Shown here piece after piece: positions 26,400-34,340 of a DNA stretch of 64,000 nucleotides. The translations under genes were made by a program, and so were the position numbers. Position 1 is the stretch's first letter. Every line of letters starts with the position of its first letter. Under the pieces are notes generated by a model. The model worked only from the letters and a program-made list of their open reading frames with translations. It had not been told where the DNA came from and made no database searches. Source of the stretch: Mycolicibacterium sp. (GTDB lineage Bacteria; Actinomycetota; Actinomycetes; Mycobacteriales; Mycobacteriaceae); NCBI RefSeq assembly GCF_016462545.1, contig NZ_JAEMTA010000003.1, positions 1 to 64,000 on the forward strand. Reading direction: 5' to 3'.

Positions 26400-27401
26400 A
26401 TGTTCCTGACCGGACCATCATCGTGGGCCCATCGCGGCCTCACGCTCATCGTCACGACCCTTCTCGGGGTGGCCGTGCTGACCGGTTGCGGCGGCGCCAC
26501 CCCTCCGACGACCGAGCCGTCCACCAGCGCGGACGCCGTCACCGTCCCGCACAGGTTCGGTGAGACCACGATTCCCGCCAACCCGCAGCGAGTGGTCACC
26601 GCGGGCTGGATCGACCAGGACTTCGTCCTCTCCCTCGGCGTCGTGCCGGTGGGAAGTCGCGGCGGATACTTCGACAACTACGACGACTTCCCCTGGGTGC
26701 AGCAGGAAACCGGCGGCAAGGGCGTGCCGTCGATCGACGGGGACACCATCAACTTCGAAGGCATCGCCGCCGCCAAGCCCGACGTCATCTTCGCCATCAA
26801 CGAGACCATCGACCAGAAGACCTACGACCGGCTCTCGCAGATCGCCCCCACCGTCGTCCAGTCCGCCGACTACCCCGACGAGGAAACGCCCTGGAACGTG
26901 CAGCTGATGACCACGGGCAAGGCGCTCGGCCGCGAGGACCGCGCTCGGCAGCTGGTGGATCGCCTCGACGCGAAGTTCGCCGAGGCGAAGGCCGCGCATC
27001 CCGAGTTCGCGGGCAAGACGCTGATCTCCGACTTCACCTCGGAAGCCAACGCGCACTACGTGATTGGCAAGGGTGACCCGCGCAACGCGATCTTCGACGG
27101 CCTTGGCCTCGACACCGAGGACACCGTCGGCGACGTCTCCGAGGAGAGGCTCGACGTGCTCGACGGCAACCTTCTCTTCGTCAACGGCCTCACCAAGGAA
27201 CAGATGGCCGACGTTCCCGCCTTCCAGCGGCTCGCCGTGGTGCGTGACGGCCGCACCCTCTACGCGGGCTCGGATTCGACGCTCAGCGGCGCCATCGCCT
27301 TCGGTGGACCGAACGCCATGCTCTACGCGCTCGACCTTCTCGTCCCCCAGTTGAGCAACGCGCTCACGGGCAAGCCGGTCGCCGATCTGTCTGGCGCCTA
27401 A
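26400..27401 (+). CDS. Iron-siderophore ABC transporter substrate-binding lipoprotein (FecB/FepB-like)
   Basis: The 333-residue precursor has a signal peptide ending in the lipobox LTGC (cysteine near 30). The periplasmic-binding fold TroA/FepB follows, with TTIPANPQRVVTAGWIDQDF, AAAKPDVIFAINETIDQKTY and NAMLYALDLLVPQL. It captures ferric siderophores at the cell surface and passes them to the permeases encoded on the opposite strand. An IdeR-like box touches its start, so it should be induced by iron starvation, possibly from a leaderless mRNA. It overlaps the convergent ATPase gene by 38 bases. Confidence 0.88.
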   Translation: MFLTGPSSWAHRGLTLIVTTLLGVAVLTGCGGATPPTTEPSTSADAVTVPHRFGETTIPANPQRVVTAGWIDQDFVLSLGVVPVGSRGGYFDNYDDFPWVQQETGGKGVPSIDGDTINFEGIAAAKPDVIFAINETIDQKTYDRLSQIAPTVVQSADYPDEETPWNVQLMTTGKALGREDRARQLVDRLDAKFAEAKAAHPEFAGKTLISDFTSEANAHYVIGKGDPRNAIFDGLGLDTEDTVGDVSEERLDVLDGNLLFVNGLTKEQMADVPAFQRLAVVRDGRTLYAGSDSTLSGAIAFGGPNAMLYALDLLVPQLSNALTGKPVADLSGA

Positions 27402-28239
27402 CCGAGACGGGGGGCTCCGCGGCACGCTCTCGTCTGCGGGCACGCAGCCGCTTCGAGGCACGCGGAATCACCAGCGGGGTACCGGTCTCGGGGTCGTCGA
27501 TGACCTGGCACTCGAGCCCGTAGACCTCCTCGACCAGTTCGGCGGTGATCACGTGCACGGGGTCGCCCTGAGCCACAATCGATCCCGACTTCATCGCGAT
27601 GATCCGATCGGCGAAGCGGCAGGCGTGGTTCAGATCGTGCAGCACCGCGAGGATGGTGCTGCCGTGGGTGGCGTTCAGCTCGGCGAACAGCTCCAGCAGG
27701 TCGATCTGATGCGCGATGTCCAGGAACGTGGTCGGCTCGTCGAGCAGGATCAGTGGTGTTCGTTGCGCGAGCACCATTGCGATCCATACGCGCTGGCGCT
27801 GACCGCCGGAGAGCTCGTCGACGGGCCGACCGGCCAACGAGGTCACCCCGGTCACCGCCATCGCGTCCGCGACGGCCTGCTGATCCACGCGCGAGTACTG
27901 CCGCAGCATCGTCTGATGCGGGAAGCGCCCGCGCATCACCAGATCGGCGACCGTGATGCCCTCGGGCGCGATCGACGGCTGGGGCAGCAGACCCAGTCTG
28001 CGGGCGACGTCCTTGGTTCGCCGACGACTGATGTCGGTGCCGTCCAGGATCACCTGTCCCGCAACCGGACTCAGTAGGCGAGCGAGGCCGCGCAGAAGGG
28101 TCGACTTGCCGCACGCGTTCGGCCCGACGATCGCGGTCACGGCGCCTGCGGCGATCTCCAGGGTCAGACCGTCGACGATCGGCGTGGCGCCGTAGCCCAG
28201 CGTCAGTTCGCGGGCGGCGAGACTCGCATGATCCGACAT
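27364..28239 (-). CDS. Iron-siderophore ABC transporter ATP-binding protein (FepC-like)
   Basis: The 291-residue ATPase has Walker A GPNACGKS (39-46, with alanine replacing the usual glycine), the signature LSGGQRQR, Walker B LILLDEPTTFLDIAHQ and an H-loop histidine (VLHDLNHACRF). It starts at ATG 28239 after a very strong GGGGGAGGG site. It is the last gene of the siderophore operon, and its arginine-rich tail runs into the convergent binding-protein gene. Confidence 0.92.
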   Translation of the reverse strand: MSDHASLAARELTLGYGATPIVDGLTLEIAAGAVTAIVGPNACGKSTLLRGLARLLSPVAGQVILDGTDISRRRTKDVARRLGLLPQPSIAPEGITVADLVMRGRFPHQTMLRQYSRVDQQAVADAMAVTGVTSLAGRPVDELSGGQRQRVWIAMVLAQRTPLILLDEPTTFLDIAHQIDLLELFAELNATHGSTILAVLHDLNHACRFADRIIAMKSGSIVAQGDPVHVITAELVEEVYGLECQVIDDPETGTPLVIPRASKRLRARRRERAAEPPVSVRRQTDRRPACP

Positions 28240-28249
28240 GTCCCTCCCC

Positions 28250-29308
28250 CTACCGGCGCCGCGCCTGCACGACGAGCAGGTAGACGAGATAGAGCCCACC
28301 CAGGGGCACCGTCACCGCGCCCACCGGCAGTTCGGCGGGTGCGAAGATCTTCACCGCGATCAGATCGCTCGCCAACAGCAGGAACGCACCCATGGCGGCC
28401 GCCGACGTCAGCCCGACGCCGGGGGCACCCGTGAGCCGACGGGCCAACTGCGGTGCGGCGAGCGCCACGAAGGAGATCGGACCCGCGGTGGCCGCAGCAA
28501 TGGCGATGAGCAGCACGCCGATCCCGAAGTAGGCCAATCGAACCCGCTCCGGACGGATGCCGAGCGCACCCGACGCATCGTCGCCCATCTGGAGGATCGG
28601 AAGTTGCGGACCGACGAGCAGCAGCATCGCGACCGCAATCGCGAGACCGCCCACGACGGGCAGCACCTGCGCCCACTCCAACCCGCTGAGCGAGCCCTGC
28701 TGCCAGACGGACGCCGTGATCGCCTGGCGCAGCCTGATCTTGAGGATGATCCACTGGCAGACCGAGCTCAGCACCGCGCTGACCGCGATCCCGACGATGA
28801 TCAGGCGCAACCCCGCCAGCCCGTTGCGGTAGGACAACACATAGACGACGACGGCCGTGGCGAGGCCGCCGATCACCGCGCTGACCGCGATCGTGTAGTA
28901 CCCGCCGCCGAGCACTGCGATGGCGATCAATGCACCCGTGTACGCACCGAAGTCGAAGCCGATGACGTCCGGGCTGCCCAGCGGATTGCGCGTGAGCGCC
29001 TGGAAGATTGCACCGGAGAGGCCGAGAGCGGCACCGATCAAGAGCGCCAACAGGATTCGCGGCATCCGCCACTCGAGGACCAGGACACTCGCGAACGAGT
29101 GGTCGCGGCCCAACAGAATGGAGACGACCTGCGCTGCCGACACCGGGTACTGGCCGATACCCAACGCCACTACGGCGAGCACCAGGGCGAGCACCCCGAG
29201 GGCCGACAGCACCACGACGCTGCGCCAGGACACCCGCAGCGACATCGTCGGCTCGTGGCGCACGACGAGTTGGCGCCGACCGAAGTCGATCGTCTCGAGA
29301 GGGCTCAC
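28250..29308 (-). CDS. FecCD-type iron-siderophore permease (FepG-like)
   Basis: The 352-residue protein has about ten hydrophobic helices and the FecCD motifs RMPRILLALLIGAALGLSGA, FQALTRNPLGSPDVIGF and a C-terminal LPVGAVTVPLGGLYLVYLL. GTG 29308 overlaps the upstream permease stop (GTGA), so the two permeases are coupled and probably form a heterodimer. Confidence 0.9.
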   Translation of the reverse strand: MSPLETIDFGRRQLVVRHEPTMSLRVSWRSVVVLSALGVLALVLAVVALGIGQYPVSAAQVVSILLGRDHSFASVLVLEWRMPRILLALLIGAALGLSGAIFQALTRNPLGSPDVIGFDFGAYTGALIAIAVLGGGYYTIAVSAVIGGLATAVVVYVLSYRNGLAGLRLIIVGIAVSAVLSSVCQWIILKIRLRQAITASVWQQGSLSGLEWAQVLPVVGGLAIAVAMLLLVGPQLPILQMGDDASGALGIRPERVRLAYFGIGVLLIAIAAATAGPISFVALAAPQLARRLTGAPGVGLTSAAAMGAFLLLASDLIAVKIFAPAELPVGAVTVPLGGLYLVYLLVVQARRR

Positions 29309-30327
29309 AGGCCGGCCGCCGTTCTGCGTCTTACCAACCAGATCAGCACGGGTGCGCCGACGAACGCGGTGACGATGCCGGCAGGCAACTCACCGGGTCT
29401 CACCACGACCCGGCCGAGGACGTCGGCCGCCAGCAGCAGCGCGGGTGCGGCGAAGACGCAGTACGCGCAGATCCACCGCCAGTCGGGACCGGTGAACCAC
29501 CGCACGGCATGCGGAACCATCAGGCCGACGAATCCGATCGGTCCCGCGCCCGCCGTCGCAGCGCCGGCCAGCAGCGTAACGGCCACCAGACCGATCAGCC
29601 TGGTGCGAACGACGTTGCCGCCCATGGCCACCGCGAGGTCATCGCCCAGCGCCACCGCGTTCAGCCCCCTGCCGACGTAGAGGCACAGCACCACCCCGAC
29701 CACGACGAAGGGGGCGATCGCTGCGACGACGGCCAACGAGTGACCGTCGAGCGCTCCGGCGTCCCAGTACCGCATCGAGTCGAAGGCGCGCGGATTGCGC
29801 AGACGGATACCGAACGAGATCCCCTCCATCACCGCACCCGCCGCGACCCCGGCGAGCAGCATGCGCACCGGGGTGGCGGCCGCGCGGCCGGTCATTCCGA
29901 TCAGATACACCAGCACCATGGCGACGAAGGCCCCGACGAAGGCGAACCAGACGTAGGACCACAGCGAGCGCAGACCCAGGAAGGCGATGGCGGCCACCAC
30001 GAAGAGCCCCGCACCGGAGTTGATGCCGAGAATCTGTGCGTCGGCCAACGGATTTCGGCTCACCCCCTGTATCAACGCTCCGCTCACGCCGAGCGCGACA
30101 CCGACCACGATGCCCAGCAGCGTGCGGGGGATCCGCAGGTCGTGCACGATCCACTGATTACCGACGTCGCCGTAGTCGGTCACCGCCTGCCAGACCGTCG
30201 GCAGCCCGACGTTCTCGGTGCCTACCGCGAGGCTGAGGACGCACGTCGATGCCAGCACGCCCGCCGCCACGGCCAGGCCGACGAGGCGATGCCGACCGGT
30301 ACTGCGAGGGCTGGTCGCGGTGTTCAA
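29305..30327 (-). CDS. FecCD-type iron-siderophore permease (FepD-like)
   Basis: The 340-residue protein has about ten hydrophobic helices and the motifs RIPRTLLGIVVGVALGVSGA and GVSRNPLADAQILGINSGAG. It pairs with the FepG-like permease encoded directly downstream. It starts at ATG 30327, three bases after the siderophore-interacting protein gene, within one operon. Confidence 0.9.
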   Translation of the reverse strand: MNTATSPRSTGRHRLVGLAVAAGVLASTCVLSLAVGTENVGLPTVWQAVTDYGDVGNQWIVHDLRIPRTLLGIVVGVALGVSGALIQGVSRNPLADAQILGINSGAGLFVVAAIAFLGLRSLWSYVWFAFVGAFVAMVLVYLIGMTGRAAATPVRMLLAGVAAGAVMEGISFGIRLRNPRAFDSMRYWDAGALDGHSLAVVAAIAPFVVVGVVLCLYVGRGLNAVALGDDLAVAMGGNVVRTRLIGLVAVTLLAGAATAGAGPIGFVGLMVPHAVRWFTGPDWRWICAYCVFAAPALLLAADVLGRVVVRPGELPAGIVTAFVGAPVLIWLVRRRTAAGL

Positions 30328-30330
30328 TGC

Positions 30331-31146
30331 CTAGAGCCCGACCCTTTCGAGCGCTTCGTCGTACTCCTCGGCGGCGATTTTGGCGCCCTTGCCCTCGGCG
30401 AGTGCTCGCTCGTAGACCGCCAGCATCTCGTCGCCGACGGCCTCGTATCTGCGGTCCCACACCTCCGAGTCGAAGCGCCAGTAGCCGACGACGTCGTACT
30501 GCTCCGAATCCCAGCCCCGCTCCCGGCGCAGGTGCTTGCGGACCTCCCGGGTGGTACCGGCTTCGCCAGCGAACCAGCAGTATCCGCGGCCGTCGCGGTG
30601 CGCATGGCGTCGGACCAGATTCGCGAGTTCACCTGGGGCGTAGCCGTTTCCGGTACCGACCGTGCTCACCATCGACACGCCCGCCCGGGTGGGCAGGTAG
30701 GCGAGGTCCGACTTCTCGGTTACCTCGACGATCACCGTCGCGTCGGTACCGTCGGGAAGCTCTTCGAGGATGCGCGCCAGTGCGGGCAGTCCGGAGAGGT
30801 CGGCCACCAGAAGCTGCCAGCGGGTCGTGTCCTCGGGTCGGTACCAACTGCGGGCGTGATCGAGCACCACTCGATCGCCGACCTCAGCCCGCCGTGCCCA
30901 GTCGCTGGCGACGCCGCGCTGGTGAAGCAGGAAGTCGCACGTGATCCGATTCGCACCGGGACCGCGGTACCGGACGCTGTAGTTGCGTCCGTCCGCAGCG
31001 TCGCCGGCCGAGGGAAAGTACACGCCCACCGCCTCGTCCCCAGCTCCCGGCAGTTCCAGGTCGTGGAGCCGGGGGACATCGAAGACGACGCGTCGCATCC
31101 GGGGCCCGACGTCGCTCGCCTCGACGACGAAGCCTTCGGCACTCAT
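30331..31146 (-). CDS. Siderophore-interacting protein (FAD-binding ferric-siderophore reductase)
   Basis: The 271-residue protein has the SIP layout. An FAD-binding barrel with RNYSVRYR is followed by LLVADLSGLPALARILEELP in the NAD(P)H-binding part and a C-terminal CWFAGEAGTTREVRKHLRRE. Such proteins reduce ferric siderophore in the cytosol and release iron; ViuB-like mycobacterial relatives are known. It is the first gene of the four-gene uptake operon and starts directly beside an IdeR-like box. Confidence 0.88.
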   Translation of the reverse strand: MSAEGFVVEASDVGPRMRRVVFDVPRLHDLELPGAGDEAVGVYFPSAGDAADGRNYSVRYRGPGANRITCDFLLHQRGVASDWARRAEVGDRVVLDHARSWYRPEDTTRWQLLVADLSGLPALARILEELPDGTDATVIVEVTEKSDLAYLPTRAGVSMVSTVGTGNGYAPGELANLVRRHAHRDGRGYCWFAGEAGTTREVRKHLRRERGWDSEQYDVVGYWRFDSEVWDRRYEAVGDEMLAVYERALAEGKGAKIAAEEYDEALERVGL

Positions 31147-31165
31147 GAAGTGAAGGCTAACCTAA
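31147..31165 (-). promoter_or_regulatory. IdeR-like iron box (one strong half)
   Basis: Read on the minus strand, TTAGGTTAGCCTTCACTTC matches 13 of 19 consensus positions with a perfect left half. It ends right at the ATG of the siderophore-interacting protein. The geometry mirrors the box at 26377. Confidence 0.6.
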
Positions 31166-31230
31166 GTATCATTGGGTCGGCGACTCGTCGTCACCAGTTT
31201 CACCCTCACCAGGACGGGTAGTTTCGATAG

Positions 31231-32148
31231 ATGGTCAAGGCATTTGGATACAACAGCAATGGCGGAGCCGACGTCCAGGAGTTCCTCGACATCGACATGC
31301 CGAGTCCCATGCCGGGCGAGCTCTTGGTCGAGGTGCGCTGCGCGGGCGTGAACCCCGTGGACTGGAAGATCCGCAGCGGACTCTTCGGCGCATCCGACTC
31401 GAGCACCTTTCCCGCCGTTCTCGGTAGCGAGGTGTCTGGCGTGGTTCGCGAGGTGGGCAAGGACGTCAACGGCTTCGCGGTCAACGACGAGGTCTTCGGA
31501 TCCGTCGCGCCGGGTTCCGGTGGATACGCCGAGTACACGCTGGTCACTGCGAGCGCCGCGGCGCACAAGCCGTTGTCCGTGTCCTTCCAAGACGCCGCCA
31601 CGTTGCCCGTGGCGGCCGCGACCGCATACGACGGCGTCACCCAGCTGGACCTCGAGGAGGGCCAGTCCCTGCTGATCAACGGCATCGGGGGCGGGGTCGG
31701 TGTCGCCGCTGCGCAAATCGCAAGAGACCTCGGCATCAACGTCATCGGCACCGCGAGCGAAGACAAGCGCACGCTCGTCGAGACGCTCGGCGCCACCCTG
31801 GTGGCCTCCGGGGACGACGTCGCCGTAAGAATCCGGCAGATCCTCCCCGACGGCGTCGACGCGATACTCGACCTGGCCGGCGGTGACGCCCTGAAGGCCG
31901 TGGCCGACCTGGTGTCGGACCGCACCAAGCTGATCAGCGCCGGTGACCCGGCGGTCACCGAACTCGGTGGGCACATGATCGAACGCGACCGCACCCACCG
32001 GGTCCTCGAGATCGTCGGCGCGCTCGTCGCCGACGGCAAGTTGGACCCACACGTCGAGGACGTGCGCCCGCTCGACGAAGCCGCCGACGCCGTGGCGGCA
32101 GTCGAAATCGGCCACGCCAGAGGTAAAGTCGTCATCCAGGTCAGCTGA
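31231..32148 (+). CDS. NAD(P)H-dependent quinone oxidoreductase-like MDR protein
   Basis: The 305-residue protein is of the medium-chain dehydrogenase class without catalytic zinc. It has GVNPVDWKIRSG, GSEVSGVVREVGK and the nucleotide-binding stretch LLINGIGGGVGVAAAQIA. Members reduce quinones or enones using NADPH. It is followed 17 bases later by an FAD monooxygenase gene with a strong ribosome site, suggesting a two-gene unit. Confidence 0.85.
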   Translation: MVKAFGYNSNGGADVQEFLDIDMPSPMPGELLVEVRCAGVNPVDWKIRSGLFGASDSSTFPAVLGSEVSGVVREVGKDVNGFAVNDEVFGSVAPGSGGYAEYTLVTASAAAHKPLSVSFQDAATLPVAAATAYDGVTQLDLEEGQSLLINGIGGGVGVAAAQIARDLGINVIGTASEDKRTLVETLGATLVASGDDVAVRIRQILPDGVDAILDLAGGDALKAVADLVSDRTKLISAGDPAVTELGGHMIERDRTHRVLEIVGALVADGKLDPHVEDVRPLDEAADAVAAVEIGHARGKVVIQVS

Positions 32149-32165
32149 CCCCTGGAGGAGCACCC

Positions 32166-33368
32166 ATCAACGATCGAACCGTTCTCGTCAGCGGCGCGGG
32201 CGTCGCCGGCGCCACCGTCGCCTTCTGGCTGCAACGCCATGGCTTCTCCACCACGGTCATCGAGCGCGCCCCGGCCCCGCGGGACAGCGGCCAGAACGTC
32301 GACGTCCGCGGCGCCGGCCGCGACGTCCTGCGCCGGATGGGCCTGGAGGATCGGGTGCGCGCCGGCGGTACTGGCGAGGTCGGTCTGCGCTTCGTCGATG
32401 AGGCGGGACGAGCCATCGCGGAGTTCCCTGCAGGCGACTCTGCCACCGGTGAGAGTTTCACCGCCGAGCTGGAAATCCTGCGCGGCGAACTCGCTCGCGT
32501 CCTCGTCGAATCATGCTCGGAATCAGTCGAGTTCGAATACGGCACCCGAATCACCGCCGTCGACCAGGATGAGGCGGGCGTCACCGTATCCTTCGCGACG
32601 GGGCCCACGCGGCGGTTCGATCTGGTCATATTGGCGGAGGGCATCCGCTCCACCACCCGAAACACGGTCTTCGGCGGGGAACCCGACTACCGCGACCTGG
32701 GCTTCTACACGGCGTACTGCACCATTCCGAGGACGCCCGACGACGATCAGTGGTGGCGGTGGTACTCGACGACGGGCGGCAGGTCGGTGCAGTTGCGACC
32801 CGACAACGTCGGGACCACCCGCGCCAGCTTCAATTTTCCCTCTCCCCCAACGGGTCTCGACACCGCAGATCGCGAGGATCAGGTCCGAGTCCTGAGCGAC
32901 GTGTATTCCGATGTCGGCAACGCCGCGCCGCGCATCCTCGCCACCTTGAACGACGATCCCGCCAGCCTGTACCTCGACCGGATCGCGCAAGTGCGCATGC
33001 CCGCCTGGTCGAAGGGACGGGTCGCAGTGGTGGGCGACGCCGCCTACTGCGCGACACCCGTCAGCGGAATGGGGACCAGCCTCGCCCTCATCGGCGCCTA
33101 CCTCCTCGCGGGGGAACTTGCCGAGAACCCTGATCACACAGCCGCATTCGCGGCTTATGAGACGCGGATGCGGCCCATCGTGGACGCGGCGCAGAAGTTG
33201 CCGCCCGGTGTTCCGGGCATCGCCAACCCGACGAGTCGACTGGGAGTCCGGATTCTGCGCCTCGTGGTCGGCATTGCGGCCAGCGCGCCGGTGCGCGCAA
33301 TCATCGCCCGGCTGACGTCGTCGTCCACGGACAGCGCCCCGGTGCTGCCGGACTACCACAACGTGTGA
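32166..33368 (+). CDS. FAD-dependent monooxygenase with apparent ATC start codon
   Basis: The 400-residue flavoprotein has the full Rossmann start (TVLVSGAGVAGATVAFWLQ), the middle DG-like motif (DLVILAEGIRSTTRN) and the FAD motif VAVVGDAAYCATPVSGMG. It belongs to the PHBH/TetX-like aromatic hydroxylases. The first in-frame ATG (32337) would delete the FAD site. Upstream of it, only ATC 32166 (behind GGAGGAG, spacing 5) and CTG 32145 can start the protein; no ATG, GTG or TTG exists before the in-frame stop at 32124. The substrate is unknown. Confidence 0.82.
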   Translation: MNDRTVLVSGAGVAGATVAFWLQRHGFSTTVIERAPAPRDSGQNVDVRGAGRDVLRRMGLEDRVRAGGTGEVGLRFVDEAGRAIAEFPAGDSATGESFTAELEILRGELARVLVESCSESVEFEYGTRITAVDQDEAGVTVSFATGPTRRFDLVILAEGIRSTTRNTVFGGEPDYRDLGFYTAYCTIPRTPDDDQWWRWYSTTGGRSVQLRPDNVGTTRASFNFPSPPTGLDTADREDQVRVLSDVYSDVGNAAPRILATLNDDPASLYLDRIAQVRMPAWSKGRVAVVGDAAYCATPVSGMGTSLALIGAYLLAGELAENPDHTAAFAAYETRMRPIVDAAQKLPPGVPGIANPTSRLGVRILRLVVGIAASAPVRAIIARLTSSSTDSAPVLPDYHNV

Positions 33369-33403
33369 CACCCCCCTTTGCCGCGAGCCCTCTCCCCTTC
33401 TCC

Positions 33404-33463
33404 GCGAGCGTGCGTGTTCGCACACGACACGCCGCGTGTTTGTGACACTCGACGCACGTTCGA
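33404..33463. repeat. Intergenic palindromic element, GCGAGCGTGCG family
   Basis: The left half GCGAGCGTGCGTGT is identical to that at 10068, as is GACACGCCG further in. Outer arms pair with a G-U wobble (33405-33415 with 33452-33462). It lies after the monooxygenase stop and may act as terminator. Confidence 0.6.
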
Positions 33464-33548
33464 TCGGGGCTCAAACCTCCTGTGTCACTTGAGTTTCAGG
33501 TGCCATATTCGCGGTTTTCTTGTCAGTGGGTCGAACTAGTGTTCGGGT

Positions 33549-34332
33549 ATGAGTTCGGATCGGGTCGCCACCGCCCTCGCCGCCTATGTGGGCGCGGTCG
33601 CGGAGTTGGTGGAGCTGGACTGCGACGGATTCACCCACCCCGAACTGCTGGAACTGTTCGGCTCGTTGGAGACGGAGGCGTGGCGGCTGCCCGCTCTCGA
33701 GCATCGGATCCTCGCGCGGCTGCAGCGCGAGGCCTCCCCGGTGGAGTTGGGCGCGAAGTCACTGAAAGCCGTATTGACGCAGCGGTTGCGGATCTCGGGG
33801 CGTGATGCCACCCGCCGCCTCGCCGAGGCCAAGGATCTGGGTCCGAGGACCGCGTTGAATGGGGAGCCGATGGCGCCGCTATTGGCCGACACCGCCGCCG
33901 CCCAAGCCACCGGTGCGATCGGTCCGGAGCACGTCGAGATCATCCGCTCCTTCACCGACAAGCTGCCCGGTTGGGTCGATCCCGCCACTCGGGAGCAGTC
34001 CGAGGCCAGCCTGGTCCGCATCGCGACCCTGACCGGTCCCGAGACCCTGCGCAAGGACGCCGACACCCTGGCCACCCTGATCGACCAGGACGGACCCGAA
34101 CCCGACGACCGGGAACGCGCTCGCACACGCTGCATCCACTTCGGCCCGCAAGGCCCCGACGGGATGAGCCGGATCAGTGGCTGGGTGACCCCGGAATGTC
34201 GGGCCACCATCGAACCGATCACCGCCAAGCTCGCCGCACCTCGACGTCGGCCAAGCCCGCATCAACTACCACCACCACCCCGAACGACTCCTCGCACACG
34301 AGGACGACGAGGGTGCCGAAGATGCTGCGTAG
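33549..34332 (+). pseudogene. DUF222/13E12-family HNH nuclease gene with internal deletion
   Basis: Positions 33549 to about 34240 encode a good DUF222 N-terminal region of about 230 residues, ending near ECRATIEPITAKLAAP. The frame then breaks, and in the +1 frame positions 34240-34332 encode a typical 13E12 C-terminal tail (QARINYHHHPERLLAHEDD...) ending at TAG 34332. The middle, with the rest of DUF222 and the HNH nuclease core, is missing. The open frame continues to 36326 only as antisense of the next gene. The remnant should be inactive. Confidence 0.85.
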
Positions 34333-34340
34333 CCGGCGGT

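Noticed and set aside
28238..31221. Two long plus-strand open frames opposite the siderophore permease operon
   Set aside because: Their composition is arginine/histidine/glutamine-rich shadow sequence, while the minus strand encodes clear permeases and the flavoprotein.
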